Both the position numbers and the translations under genes were made by a program. The notes below the pieces were generated by a model that was not told the origin of the DNA, made no database searches, and was given only the letters and a program-made list of their open reading frames with translations. A stretch of DNA of 64,000 nucleotides, taken from assembly GCA_947646735.1 (NCBI GenBank), contig CANTFK010000017.1, forward strand, positions 477,836-541,835. The letters are read 5' to 3'. This document shows, piece by piece, positions 1-12,054 of the stretch. Numbering within the stretch: the stretch's first letter is position 1; each line of letters opens with the position of its first letter. Source of the DNA: Peronospora farinosa. Lineage: Eukaryota > Oomycota > Peronosporomycetes > Peronosporales > Peronosporaceae.

Positions 1-1463
1 TCGTGTTTGTTGCTCGTAGTACCCTTTGATGCAGGAGAAGCATAGCATCATCGCGCTTAAAATGTCATGGGTGACACCTGACGATGCGAGCTTCTCTTGC
101 TACACCAAAGGCATTCCTCGCTTGAAATAACGACACATTTATACCGCAGGAATGTTACAGCATTGCGTGGAAGTTCAAGCAAAAAGTTGTACGTTTTCGC
201 AAAGCACGCATCCGACGCTTTGTTTGGTCGTTCCTCTGATCTTCACCGTATTCGTCGGGCACAGATAGAAAGCCCACTTCTGTGCAAACCAGTCAAAGAC
301 CCAGGATTCGGCTGAAGCAGAAGCTATAATAGACTCGGCATATCGTGCAAGGTCGCCGTGAATGAGGGCAGTCAAGTTATTACTTTCGAGGCGTCGTCCC
401 AGCCTTACATCTTGGTCAGACTGAAGTTAGCAGCTCCACTTGAATTTGCTAATCGCGTAGACCTGCCGCCTATGAGCATCCTCATGATGTCGGCAGAATC
501 GATTCTGATAGCCACTGCGTAAATCACCACGTCGTTTAATACTTGACATCGTCAATGTTCTTTAATACCGATTCAGATATAATCGATTAAAACGACATGC
601 CCTAGGCTTGCAGAGGGAAAATTGGTATGTAAAACTTACGGATTGTTAGGAATACTTAACTTGGCATGTGCTGGATCGTGTTACATTCAGCAAGAGTGCG
701 ACGCCTTTTGCTAAGACGCGTGGGGCTTCTGCAGATAACCCGCGCGGCGGCGACTGTGCTCGATGTACTCGAAAAAGATGATATCGGATTGTCAAGACGG
801 ACGTAGCGTCTTTTTACTCGGCAAAATACTTTAGTCCAGCTCGAGTCGACCGTGTCCTTTGCCAAGGCGACTGAGAGAGTAACACAGTGTTGTTAGAGAA
901 GAGGATGGACCAGAGACACCTGCGAAAACAAATCAAGTATAGAAGAAGAAGAAGCGCTATGAAAGTGCAAGAAGAAGGTGCCATTGAGTGTCAATGCGGC
1001 TATGTGTTTTGCGGTTGCCATTAGCTCAGAAAATTAGCACAGTTGCAGCTACGATATTAAAACAACTGACGGCGCCAAGCTGATGCGGCGGAATGTCGGA
1101 GGTTGTACGCGCAGAAATTTAAAAAATTGAGATCACTGTTGTACCGCCTGGACTAAAAAATGCGAGGGTTTGAAGAATCATGAAGTCTCGCGTAATGTCG
1201 TAATATCTTAAACGCACGATGATGGACAGATATTCATTTAATGATCTTTTACCCATGTCGTGCTTATTTATCTTTTAGATGGTAGGGCATCGTCATTTAT
1301 TGTTTGTTTACACTAACTTTTGCATTACCGATCCATAATCAGGAAAGTAGCTTATCGTAACGGATTTGAACGTAGTTTATTGTAACGGACAGAAAAAAAT
1401 GTGTCAATTTTTCTGTCCGTCACGACACAAAGCATTGCCATTCTTAAAGTAGTAGCTTTAACC
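1..1463. other. Intergenic, no recognisable gene
   Basis: Short open stretches exist on both strands (for example 656-865 on minus, 69 codons, basic and serine-rich), but none shows a domain, a signal peptide or a convincing splice structure that I recognise. The last 200 bases are AT-rich and are the natural promoter and 5' leader space for the SBDS gene. Nothing further can be supported. Confidence 0.5.
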
Positions 1464-2602
1464 ATGAGTAGTGGCCGCATCAGTCAGCCCGTGGGTAAGA
1501 TTGTGCATACTAATGTGGCTGTAGTTCGCATGCGTAAAGGTGGCAAGCGATTTGAGATTGCGTGCTACAAGAACAAGGTGTTTAATTGGCGCAATGGCGT
1601 CGAGGAGGACATTGACGAGGTCCTACAGATCGCTAAAGTCTACGAGAACGTGTCCAAGGGCAAGTTTGCCAAGAAGAGCGACTGGTCCAAGGCCTTTGAC
1701 GTGCAAAGTGAAGAGCAAGCGTGTCGATTTATCCTTGATCATGGCGAGCTACAGGTTTCGGAGGGAGAGCGCAAGGCACTTGTCGAAAAGTAATCACGCC
1801 ATCAACTGTCTGTCCAATACTCGAGGCTGTTTATGCTAACATTTTCTCGGCATTTTCATTGTTATTCTTCGACAGCATGTATCGAGATATTGCTACAATT
1901 GTAGCGGATAAGTGCGTGAATCCCACGTCCAATCGACCGTATCCGTACACTGTTATTGAGCGGGTAATGAAGGAGATTCACTACGCTGTCATCCCAAACC
2001 GAAGTGCCAAGCAACAGGCGCTCGAGTTGATCAAGAGACTGCCAGAACACATTCCACTCGCGCGTGCAAAGATGAAGATTCAGATCATTACGCCGGCATT
2101 GGGTGTACAGGCGATCAAGACGGAGTTGCTGAAAGAAGGAGCGGAGATTGTCGAGCAGACTGGGAGTGACACGGTGCGGATGGTGGTACTAATTACACCG
2201 GGGTCGTACCGTATCGTCAACTCGCTTATACAGGAGCACACTGCTGGTCACGGTTCACTGGAAGTGATTGACCTGAAAAGCCACCAGGAGGGCGAACACA
2301 CGATCGATGATGAAATTTTACAAAAGACAGAACGTCTTGGTCTATCAAGTACTCCTGCTGCTTCTGAACCTGCTCCCGCGGTAGCAACAGCAGTGGCTAG
2401 TAAGGCGAAGAACAAACGGCCATGCAGCACGTGCGGTGGCGACTTCAGCGCTGACATAAACAAATATCGTGAGCACTTTCGTTCCGAATGGCACCGCTAC
2501 AACCTCAAGCGCAAGTCAAAGAAGCAGCCCGTGATCAACGAAGAAGAGTTCAACGAGCTTGACACCGAAGACGTGGAGGCCTTTTTCACCTCTATGAGCT
2601 AG
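1464..2602 (+). CDS. SBDS: SBDS/Sdo1 ribosome maturation protein with C-terminal C2H2 zinc finger
   Basis: Two exons, 1464-1789 and 1876-2602, give about 350 residues. The 86-bp intron (1790-1875) begins GTAATC and ends GACAG; splicing restores the conserved block continuing into MYRDIATIVADKCVNP. The protein follows SBDS throughout: TNVAVVRM, GKRFEIACYKNKV and VSKG in the N-terminal domain, then the central helical and C-terminal domains. SBDS works with the GTPase Efl1 to release eIF6/Tif6 from late 60S subunits in the cytoplasm (family knowledge). The start at 1464 is the first in-frame ATG and has ACC before it. Compared with the roughly 250-residue human protein there is an extra tail of about 100 residues: an Ala/Pro linker, then a finger with CSTC and two His around EHFRSEWHRYNLKRK, then an acidic end. 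The finger resembles those of ribosome-quality-control proteins of the Vms1/ANKZF1 type. Plant SBDS proteins also carry a zinc-finger tail. Confidence 0.95.
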
Positions 2603-3403
2603 GCCACAGAATTCGTGTTACGCTTAGCGCGCTTAGCTTAAAACACGTAATTTTGGACCGGAATTGTCATGCAGCAATGCTATGCGGTGCAATCGCGGTT
2701 ATTCTTTGAAATTGTAGCGAGTGGTACAGCCAGTTAAGACTGTCGTTCAATCGAAACTTTGATGGCGTCCTCGATTTCTCGTAGCTTGGTTGTTGTCTCC
2801 GTCATTTTTGGTTTATAAACCCAAATGGGGAGTAATTAGTGGAGCTAAACCTGTAAGCAAATTCCGTAGCACATTCAGCGTGCGCACGCGCTCATCTTGG
2901 CCGAGTCTCACCATGCCTAGCTGTTGCCATTACTATTTGTTGTCGAGTATGACGGAGCCAGAAGTATGGATATTGAGTTAGGCTCGCTTTGAGTTGCTGA
3001 AAAGTGTTTTCAAGAGGAAGACAGCGACCGTTCACCACGTCGCAGGAACTTTTGTACTTGCAACTTATTGTCTCGTTTAACAAACTCTTTAGGTGTCACA
3101 CTGTGTTGCTGTTGTTTCTCACTGGAGTCAAACAAATAATAGCAAACAATGAAAAATATTGACGGCAAGAAACGAGTTTTACCATCAAGAACGATCCAAT
3201 GGAGAACGCATCAAAAGGTACTGCACGTACCGGTATATCTCGTCCTGACGGCGGTACAGACTAAGAATACTGTGTTGACCACATCATTCTACCCTCTGAA
3301 ATCCGATTGTTTCTAGTGTACAGAAAACTCAAAGCTGTGCACGCAAGAGACGTAGTATTTCGCGACTTTAGGCCTTAAATCCAGACGTTTGACTGCTCAT
3401 CTA
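2603..3403. other. Intergenic with unassigned coding-like shreds on minus strand
   Basis: No complete gene is visible. On the minus strand three short open pieces look compositionally coding: one ending near 2736 with a TETTTKLREIEDAIK-like helix, one around 2815-2920 and one around 3020-3120. They could be exons or decayed remains of a small helical protein, but I could not join them with clean splice sites and do not recognise the family. The rest is probably the 3' flank of SBDS and the promoter of the next gene. Confidence 0.25.
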
Positions 3404-4516
3404 ATGCTTCAAACGCTTTATTATCGTTGGGTGCTCTTAGTATTGCTCATAGCTTTGATTAAAGCTCGTACAAATGTCGCGAATGCATCCGTGTGCACAG
3501 CGTGTGGATATTTGGCAAAGAACTGCAGTGACTCGAGCGCTAGCGACGGTGTGAGCGTCTGCGACTCCAAAAAAAATATTCAGATAGACGATGTATTCTG
3601 CAATGACGATGAGTGTCAATGTGCCGACCACCACAAATGTGTAAGCACTGTCGTAGGCTGCTCGCACATTTTCCAGGCACGAAATCGACGTCGCTGTCTT
3701 GGTAACGTGACACTGTCTAGACGTTTTAAGAAGTGTGCAATCGATCAAGATCTTACAACACTTGCTGCGTCCAATGTGGCGAGTGACTGGATTTACTTTA
3801 AGCAGCGGAACAAGTGCCAGTCTATGGATTGTCTAGCTGTCAGGATGTTTCATCAGAGTGGCCTCGTGCAATGTGGACATTTGTTGGCTGTGTGGAAGAC
3901 CAACTTATCTAGTTATGAAACGTCAGAGATTGTGACATTAAGCGGCATGAAAGCAGATATGATGTATTATTTTATCGCAGACGGCTCTCGTGCGCTTGAT
4001 ATGAAAGCTGGAACTTTTCTCTACTCGGTTCCTTGGTCTTCAGAGACGTTATCGTTGGTGACAAAACAGACAAACAGCACGGGCATACACTCGTGCTATG
4101 TGCTTCAGACACGGAATCAACCCAATGGTACGTGTGAAGGCTTGTACTTGCAATTCGACTCCAGTGTGCAGTTTGCCAACAGTGAAGAGTACGTGATGTC
4201 CACGTTGAGCTGGCAGGTTTGGCTTGCTGTAGTTGCTAGCGTGGCTGCAGCCATCGCTGCCATTGTTATCATGGGCGTGGTAATGTATCGGTTCCACCAC
4301 ATGGAAATGTTGACTGTCGAAACTGGTGAGGATGGTGGTCTCTTGGGGGAGCTGGAAAGTTTGCGCGATGGCGGAGGCACCAGTCCCATAACTCCAGCTA
4401 GTCTACAACCCCAGTCCCCAGCCTCGGGAGAAGGTCTTCTGCGCACTGATTTACGCCAGCGCGGATCACCCGACGCCACACAGATGGAGGCGAAAGCTGG
4501 CTGGACAGCATTGTAA
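3404..4516 (+). CDS. Putative type I membrane protein with Cys-rich ectodomain
   Basis: A single-exon gene of about 370 residues; I do not recognise a family. The start at 3404 is the first in-frame ATG. It opens with an uncharged stretch (WVLLVLLIALI) ending near an ANA site, a likely signal peptide. The ectodomain has many cysteines, mostly in its first half, several as CxxC, and sequons such as NVTL, NLSS, NSTG and NGTC. One strongly hydrophobic helix follows near residues 272-296 (WLAVVASVAAAIAAIVIMG), then a tail of about 70 residues rich in Gly, Pro, Ser and acidic residues. The layout predicts a surface or endomembrane protein with disulfide-bonded extracellular part. Function is unknown. 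Reading frame, composition and topology make it very likely a real gene. Confidence 0.75.
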   Translation: MLQTLYYRWVLLVLLIALIKARTNVANASVCTACGYLAKNCSDSSASDGVSVCDSKKNIQIDDVFCNDDECQCADHHKCVSTVVGCSHIFQARNRRRCLGNVTLSRRFKKCAIDQDLTTLAASNVASDWIYFKQRNKCQSMDCLAVRMFHQSGLVQCGHLLAVWKTNLSSYETSEIVTLSGMKADMMYYFIADGSRALDMKAGTFLYSVPWSSETLSLVTKQTNSTGIHSCYVLQTRNQPNGTCEGLYLQFDSSVQFANSEEYVMSTLSWQVWLAVVASVAAAIAAIVIMGVVMYRFHHMEMLTVETGEDGGLLGELESLRDGGGTSPITPASLQPQSPASGEGLLRTDLRQRGSPDATQMEAKAGWTAL

Positions 4517-7247
4517 ATAACACCCACAGGAAGTGAGCGGCAATAGTTAACTATTTTGGTGAAGAAAATACAATTTTGGAGCTCTGTCTAACTTGGAACC
4601 TCGAGTATTGAAAAGTTGAAGAATATCTAAACTGCTCAGTCCAGCAATCCGGTAGTCCTAAACTATCGTTGTATCAGAAAAGTGCAGAGAAACACCATGG
4701 ATGACGGAAGTACGTACCGTGTGTTGGAGCTAGAATCTGTCCGAATACTCTACCGATAAGCTGTTGTGCGAACGTGTGGTGGTCACCTTAAACAGCGCAG
4801 TATGACAACCTGAGGAATGCTGCTGGCCTGACGATATGTCTTAGCTGCTGGCTTTGTCATGCCGTCCATCTCAAAACAATAAGAATAAGGCACGCATACT
4901 TATAACTTTTTGTTTGCAGTCTGAAACATGGCTAATGTTAGGCGAGATTAACTCGACATCGCTGAGAAGAAAAAGCAGCCGCTGTTTGCTCGACATTCGA
5001 TCCTCCTGTGCGGAAAGCTGTCTGATGTTGCTCAATAACGGCAAAGTAAGAATCTATTAAACAAAAAGTAGGTCTCATCTACCTAACAAGAATCACCGTT
5101 CGTGGACATTTAGAGTCGTCAGTGAGTCTGCTCTACTTTGCGCTGTCACGCTTCAACGTCCTTATCTTTTATTATTCTAATCATTCTCCGTGTTGTGACC
5201 TACATCAGTCACGAGGGTCAGTTCATCCGGAACAGGTTGCTTCCCAGAGAACAAAAGCTCAGGCTTTTATGAGCGTGCGTTTTCTACGGCGAGAAAAAGT
5301 CGCTCAACAATAACCGATGCAGCTGAAAAACCATGATAGTTTTTTTAAGTTATCACCCTTGACCTCTCCGTGTCCTGATTGACGTAGTAGACGGCAGTAT
5401 TGCCGAATCAACATGTAATGGTAGCGTCGTCGTGGGATCATTTTCATACGGTTCTAATAACTCAACTCTTAATGTATGTTGCGCATTTTATCGCCGGTAG
5501 AAGACCCAAGAAACCTCAGGAGGCGTATCGTAGGATATTGGCCTGCCCAGCAGTCGTATCCATTCCACAGTCCTGCATAGTCGTGAAGCTCACGGCTGCA
5601 AAGCTGTCGACTTTTCAACATATTAACAATTGCATTCAGACGATGTTATAGCTCAGGACAATCCACTAGTACTTCATTAAAATGTCGCGAGTAATGACGA
5701 ACGAAGACGTTTTGTCACAAGCTTCATTATCGCCGTGTCACCCACAAGATTCACTATTTGCTGTGCTTTTCTGTGCTCGGTGGATACTTCATGATCTTTG
5801 ACTGCTTAATGAACCTGTTACAACCGTTCCATAGAGACTAAGCTAAGCCTGAGAGATGTAATTCAAAATAAGAAGTGATCGTCCTCATACTCTTGTAATG
5901 TCTTCCATTTCTGAAAGAATTATTTGCGTCAAACAACCGAGTGTAATGATTTCACTTTATATGAATGGATGCTGGATAGCTCGCATGATACCAAAAGACT
6001 CTTGCATTTGCGATACGAAGCATAACAATATATTTATTGTATAGACTTCGTTCATAACAATCTTTATTGTCCGACCTCTGCTTACATGACATGACCTAAA
6101 AGTTGCCATGATCTTTTTTTGTATTGATCTAGTCTTCTTGCTAATGGTATAGCCATTCTTGACAATGTTTCTTGTGCTGGAAAGCTTTTTTTATACTGAA
6201 GGTAGTGGCAGCATTGGCTAGCAAACGCGGTAACAACACATTGGATAAGCCGCGCTGACCAATGCCATTCAATCGGACCTGCAGCACGCCAAGCGATCGG
6301 CGTGTTTCGTTTAGAACAACCTCGACCACTGCTTTCGTGTCTTCTTCTTATTTGCTCGTTTTATCCTCAGTCCTGTATCTAGACGTTTTGCTTTAAAAGC
6401 TTGCGATCGAGAAGGAGTATCTTGTGTTCAGGTCCTGGAAGCCATAAGTGACAGCCCCGGCAAGCTAACGGCACTCAAGCATTTACCAAGCAAAGTGAGC
6501 ATAGCGTTTGTCGAAAAGAAAAGCAACAAGTTGAACACGCTTGTCCTACTGACAGCAAAAAAAGCTCTACCGTTTCGCGTAGTAGGGCAAGATAGTCATG
6601 TGATGGGTCGTGGATGCTCTTCGATTTTCATATCATCGAGGCGTATGTACTTTTGCTTCCCTTCACAAGCTTCGGCTATGAGTTGCGAATCACGAGACAC
6701 TTTAACTACCTGTATGATCAATTTTGCTACATATCGCAGGTTATGCCGTCTTCATATTGATATTTGCTCAACGCAGTGGCGGGTTGTCTCAACAAATAAT
6801 TCAGAATACAAGTTACCACTTGACAAGCAACGAACACTCATTGAAGCTTATCAGCTTCTACCTTGCATAAAGTTTAAGCCTACCAAAAGTCTACCAAACA
6901 AATTTTACTAAGACTTCAGGGATGTGACAGCATGCTTGACATTCGTTTACCAAGCAAAAAGTTAACATTCATAGTTTATAGAAGACTCGTCTCATAGAAG
7001 AACTGGATGGAAATATTCCACCACAAAGGTACAGTCTTGGTCTACGTCCAGTAATAATACCGGTAAAAGCTGGACATTGAAGCGTGACGCTTAGGTGGAG
7101 CCAATCACGCTAGAGGAGCTCCTCGTGATAAGCGCTTTATAAATTTAAACAAATGTTCCGAAACTTTGTTTGCAAGACCGTACTGAGGGTACGTCGTCAG
7201 CTTCACAAGTAGGCTAGCAAGTATACTGTACTGGAGACAAGAGATAT
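4517..7247. other. Long intergenic stretch, no supported gene
   Basis: About 2.7 kb with only short, low-complexity open stretches on both strands. The longest (6495-6911, plus, 138 codons) begins at GTG rather than ATG, has no recognisable domain and no homologue I know. A TTTGCAG before 4920 could act as a splice acceptor, but I found no matching coding upstream. No RNA gene or transposon end was recognised. Confidence 0.4.
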
Positions 7248-7759
7248 TCATACGATTAGATACAGGAACGCTTTTAACCTAGCGGTATCTTCTGTACAAA
7301 AGACCCAAAGCTTTTGCTGCGCACTATAAACAACGCTTTTAAGCACATTCAAGATAGAGATGAAGAAGTGGCGGTTATCCAATGCGTAGACAATTTCTTC
7401 AAACATCAAAGTAGATGGCTCCATATTGGCGACAAGTGGATACCTCGCACTTAAACGGATATCAGATGCACATTTCGTAGTAAAAAAAACAGTTACATTT
7501 TGATGATATTCAGACCCGACTATGTACGTGTTGTTTATTAAGCTTTTTGCAATCATTCCCGCAATCGCATCGCTGCAGAAAAGAGAGATTTAAAGTCCGA
7601 ATTAACAGTGCCATCTGTTGACAATTTAATACAATCGACGTAATAGTAAAACAGACTTTTCTGTCCAGATGCAAGATAATAATACTCCATCCATAATAAG
7701 TACTGGCAACCAAGCGAAGCGACCGTCCCATTGTCAGTCAATACGTTGGTAGTAGCCAT
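7248..7759 (-). pseudogene. Possible decayed gene, two open stretches in different frames
   Basis: Reading leftward, an ATG at 7759 opens about 68 codons, and a second frame continues from 7556 to 7248 for about 100 codons. One frameshift near 7555 would link them into about 170 residues rich in Leu, Tyr and Phe. I recognise no family. The start lies only 8 bp from the ATG of the divergent plus-strand gene at 7767, which is unusually close and argues that this may be chance. Confidence 0.2.
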
Positions 7760-7766
7760 TGAGAAA

Positions 7767-9158
7767 ATGAACGTCGCAGATCAACGTAACAGCTCATCGC
7801 CAATACCCATCGAGGTCAGCGTCGTAAGCGACACTACCATTAGCAGCAGTGACCGCTCCCGTTCTGACTCTAGCTCGGACTCGAGTGCCGATGCGCTAGA
7901 CGACGACTACGGTGCACATGTCCTGTCGTCATCAGAAGATGATGACGAGATGAACAATGACGACGAGCTAAGAGATAAAGGGCAGGACGTTCAGCAGGAC
8001 ATTACAAACCATCTTCTGGTCAAGTCGATGACCTCTGGACTACAGGGATGCCCCGTAGACGACTTGGCCGTCGAGGATGAAAAACGACGGAGACGCTCGC
8101 GTCGGAATCTGAAGAAGAAAAGCAAAGGTAAGAACGCGCCGCTCATGGGCATTAGCCGTGATACAGAGAGTCTTCCGTCGATGCTCAGGCCAATCATGGT
8201 ACGCACTCGTCGCAGTGGTAGCTCTCCAGTGCTCAGTGTACCAAATATGTCTACAAGCAGCACTACTTCCGTCAGTTACAATCGTCCCAGCAGTGCTAGA
8301 GGAAGAGGACAAACAGTGGCATTATCACCAGCTGCAGTAGTTCTTTCAAACGACACTGGTGTTGCATCCACCTCACCTTTGCTTCGAAAAGACTCAGCAG
8401 CAATTCGAAGACAATACTGGAGCCAATTGGGTTTCAGTCTATCTCGCAGCGATTTGGAAAAGAGTACAGGACGTAAGAAAGAACGCCGTGACGGCTTGAA
8501 AGTACGGTTGAATGACGCTGACTCGAAAAACAAACAGGGCGCCAAAAGCTTCTTCCGGTTCATCGCAAGCTGGTACGCGCCGGTAACGGCAGTGAGTGGC
8601 GAAGACAAGACTTCACGGAAAGACAGGGATCGTACAGCCAGTGCAAGACAATTGCGGTCGTCACTCTTACGACACTCGTTGTCCAGTGTCGGTGACAACA
8701 GCGATGTCTTAAAACCGAAGAAGGGTGTGCAATTTAACGAAGAGGCCGAGTTGTTTTACATTCCGCTGCATCGTGACTATTCAAAGCGACAACGTGAGTG
8801 TATGTGGCCAACACGTGCTGATTTTGTCGCAATGGTAGAGCGCAATCTGGACGCTGTGTATGATGAAATGGAGCGTGAGTACGAGGCGCAGCTAGAGAAC
8901 GAGTATCTGGAGAATGAAGGCATGGCACGTGAAGAGACCCGGCAACGGACTATCGAAGCTCAGGAGCGGAAGGCTGCCGAGTCAGCTGCCGAGTCGCGAC
9001 GCAGCCTCTCACCGCCACGAAGCCGCAGTTCGAGTACCATATCATCCTCTGTGCCGATGCTCGCACTGTCGCAGAAACAGGTGATAGTTTCACCTCGTGC
9101 TCGTTCTTCACACGACCTTCGTTTCAAGTACCTTAAACATCTTGGCATTGACAGTTAA
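7767..9158 (+). CDS. Ser/Arg-rich protein with a PP1-docking-like motif
   Basis: Single exon, about 463 residues, starting at the first in-frame ATG (AAAATGAAC). It is mostly disordered in appearance: serine/aspartate-rich at the start, then a basic KRRRRSRRNLKKKSKGK patch that could be a nuclear-localisation signal, then Ser/Arg-rich linkers. The best-ordered part is near residues 320-370: KKGVQFNEE, followed by a tryptophan/arginine-rich block (RECMWPTRADFVAMVERN) and an acidic coiled-coil-like helix. KGVQF matches the RVxF pattern by which regulators bind protein phosphatase 1, and this motif plus a downstream MW-F block recurs in PP1 regulatory proteins; that link is inference. No enzyme domain is visible. 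The downstream neighbour on the same strand is an SR-protein kinase, a possible but unproven functional association. Confidence 0.7.
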   Translation: MNVADQRNSSSPIPIEVSVVSDTTISSSDRSRSDSSSDSSADALDDDYGAHVLSSSEDDDEMNNDDELRDKGQDVQQDITNHLLVKSMTSGLQGCPVDDLAVEDEKRRRRSRRNLKKKSKGKNAPLMGISRDTESLPSMLRPIMVRTRRSGSSPVLSVPNMSTSSTTSVSYNRPSSARGRGQTVALSPAAVVLSNDTGVASTSPLLRKDSAAIRRQYWSQLGFSLSRSDLEKSTGRKKERRDGLKVRLNDADSKNKQGAKSFFRFIASWYAPVTAVSGEDKTSRKDRDRTASARQLRSSLLRHSLSSVGDNSDVLKPKKGVQFNEEAELFYIPLHRDYSKRQRECMWPTRADFVAMVERNLDAVYDEMEREYEAQLENEYLENEGMAREETRQRTIEAQERKAAESAAESRRSLSPPRSRSSSTISSSVPMLALSQKQVIVSPRARSSHDLRFKYLKHLGIDS

Positions 9159-9471
9159 ATGGAGAGCTACAATGGGTTCATACTGTAACACTTGTATACT
9201 GTATGTGACGGTAATCAGATAAGTTATTTGAATTGACTTGTTTTCTATCAAATACACAAATTTTAGTCTTTTGTGTAAGCCAATCAACGAAAGGTGGTAG
9301 TCGGTCCAGCGCCGTAGCTCCTCAGTCCCGCTCTTTACGCAGCTCCATGAACGCCTCCACCGTATTAACAGCTGTCAGCTCTAGTTGTATGTATAGATCT
9401 CTATCTTGTCTAGCATCTTGTGTCTAATTATATTTATCAATGCTGATTATTCTTGCTCAATAGCGACCAAG

Positions 9472-12054
9472 ATGGAGCTTCCACCAGCCAATAAGAAGAC
9501 CCGCAATCGCAAGAAAAAAAGACGTCGAGCGGCTCCTGCAACTTCTACAATTGCTGCTACACCTGTGATGACGTCATCATTGAGCCCGGACACTCTGGAG
9601 GACGTCGAGTCTAACTCGTCCAAGAGTATTGATGGCTCCAATTCGACAGCATGTCGCTCCTTTTCACCGCTGAGTGGCAGTAGTGGCCAGAGATTCAGTA
9701 GTGGAGAGGAAGAAGATTATGAAGATAACGAGTACTCGTCCGAGAGCGAGGAAGAAGGAGAAAGTAGCTATAAGCCAGGAGGCTACCACCGTGTGCAGAT
9801 TGGTGAGGTGTATAATCAAAGGTTTGAGGTGCTGGAGAAGCTCGGTTGGGGACATTTTTCTACCGTATGGAAGTGTTTAGATAGACAAACAGGAGATACG
9901 GTGGCCATGAAGGTGCAAAAAAGCGCGCGTCATTATACGGAAGCTGCCAGAGATGAGATTGAACTATTGGAATGCTCAGTGCGTGCGGCCCGGGCAGAGT
10001 TTGAATCGACGGAGCAGCAAGAGGCGATTAAGGTGGTTTGTCTTGTCGATTCGTTCGAACACAAGGGTCCCAATGGCGTGCATGTGTGCATGGTATTTGA
10101 AATGATGGGGGATAATTTGCTGACTCTTATCAAGTACTATAATTACCGGGGAGTGCCCTTGCAGCTGGTGCAGCGTCTTACGAAAGATATCATGGAAGGA
10201 CTGGCGTTCCTTCACGACAAATGTCAGATCATTCACACTGATTTGAAGCCCGAAAATGTGCTTCTCTCCCATCATATCCCGCAGCTTCCAGCGATACGGA
10301 AGTCGCAGTGGGACGCGTTCTATGCGATGCGTCGTGCACGGCGCGAGAAGGGAGCAAAAACACCTACAAATAGAGACGATACAGCCAGCAGTGCTTACGA
10401 TGTTGCTGCAAATGGCACTGAGATGTTAAAAGAAGAGAAAAAGCGTTTAAAGAATAGACTGAAAAAGAAGCGGCAAAAGCTAAGGAAACAGGCTGGACGC
10501 GAGGCTTCTATGGACGGTGATGTTGCATGTGGCAAAAAGGATATCACTGCGCGTCCTACAGTTACTACGAGCGATTCATGTGTTGATGCCTTGAGTAGCA
10601 GCTTGTCACAACTCGCGGTCTCTAAAAATGCTGGAATCAACATACCAGCCGAGGCAGTTTTCAAATCGAATTTTATTGGAGATGTCAATGATACGATCAA
10701 AGATGACACATGCACATCATCAGACGTAACGCGGACATGGTATCATCAGGTTGGACAGCTTGGTGATGAAGAAGATAAAAACTGGGTGCACTTACCTCCG
10801 GCATTTGCGGCACGAGTAATGCTTTTGCTACCAGAGGGCCGTGTTGCTGGCTCGAAGCACAAGGAGCGTGAATTTACTTTGACTGTGGCGACTAAGCCAA
10901 GACAACCGTCAGTGAAAAGTGCGAATGATGAAAATGGAAATGAAGTTGTGGAGACGTCATTTGCTTTAAGGTATCTGGACCACGTGGATGACGATGTGAT
11001 AAGGTCGATTGAAGAACAGGTTTTAGGGCTGCGTGAATGCAGCACACCTCAAAAACCCACCGTTTCGACTAAAATGATGTACCGTGTATGGAGACTTGAG
11101 TTTGATGCAAGATACATGCATGCTGTGTTGGGTGCGTACATGTCTGTGTTGCATTCCCACGACCTATCTACTTGCTAATCTTATTATTCTTTTGCTACGG
11201 TATTAGATTATTTGGAACGTCGTATTGAAGGCCTGCGTTTCTTGAACATAGTGCATTCTTCTTGTGTTGCGCTTCCTGGATTCTTTCTACCGAAGCCACC
11301 TAGCAACGGATGTATCACAAGCACGGCGAAGAACAAGAAATCTGACGTTTTTATGCCCGATGTCGTCATACAGGGAATCAATCTTGCATCGTTGACTGGA
11401 TTGTTCGAGAAGAGTTTGGAAGTAAAACCGCTCCAGCAACGACTCGGCTGCTGGGCTTCGCGCTTAAACAAGCTCGCCAACAGTGAAGGTTTTGATCTCA
11501 TAAAACTCAATGCAAAGATTTGCGACCTTGGCAACGCATGCTGGACCACGAAGCATTTTACGAACGACATCCAGACGCGTCAGTACCGGTGCCCTGAGGT
11601 TATCCTTGGCAAACGTTACGACACATCAGCAGACATTTGGTCCATGGCATGCTTTGTGTTTGAGCTGCTGACGGGAGACCTTCTTTTCGACCCGAAAAGT
11701 GGCCGAAATTTCAATCGCGATGAGGACCACCTGGCTCAAATGATTGAATTGCTTGGTCGCATGCCGAAGTCGTTTAGCGGATCCCAGCGCGGTTTACGTG
11801 AGTTCTTCAACCGCAAGGGCGATCTGAAGAGGATTCGTAACCTGAAGTTCTGGAGCTTGCAACAAGTGCTTTTTGAAAAGTACCATTTCTCGCGTCATGA
11901 CGCAGAATGTCTTGCATCATTCCTAGGCCCCATGTTACGCTACGAGCCGTCAAAGCGTGCTACAGCCTACGAATGTCTTGCGCACCCGTGGCTTGCTCAT
12001 GTGGATGGGGCTGTAGAGAAGAAGGATCCCGAGGGTAGCAGTCTTTGTAGATAG
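9472..12054 (+). CDS. SRPK-type serine/arginine protein kinase with long kinase insert
   Basis: Exons 9472-11131 and 11207-12054 give about 835 residues. The 75-bp intron starts GTGCGT and ends TATTAG, and its removal keeps frame. The N-terminus is lysine-rich then acidic. The kinase domain starts with the glycine loop LGWGHFSTVWKC (about residue 124) and VAMKV lysine. The catalytic loop is IIHTDLKPEN, and the magnesium loop is DLGNACW rather than DFG; both are hallmarks of SRPKs, which phosphorylate RS-domain splicing factors. The C-lobe has RQYRCPEVILG, SADIWSMACFVFEL and the closing HPWL. Between the catalytic loop and DLGNACW lies an insert of about 385 residues, the SRPK spacer that in other species controls nuclear or cytoplasmic location; here it holds a KKRLKNRLKKKRQKLRK patch and the intron. 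The start is the first in-frame ATG (AAGATGG). Confidence 0.93.

Noticed and set aside
7510..7731. Third minus frame opposite the 7,767 gene start
   Set aside because: It lies over the low-confidence split ORF in another frame and has no start context or domain.
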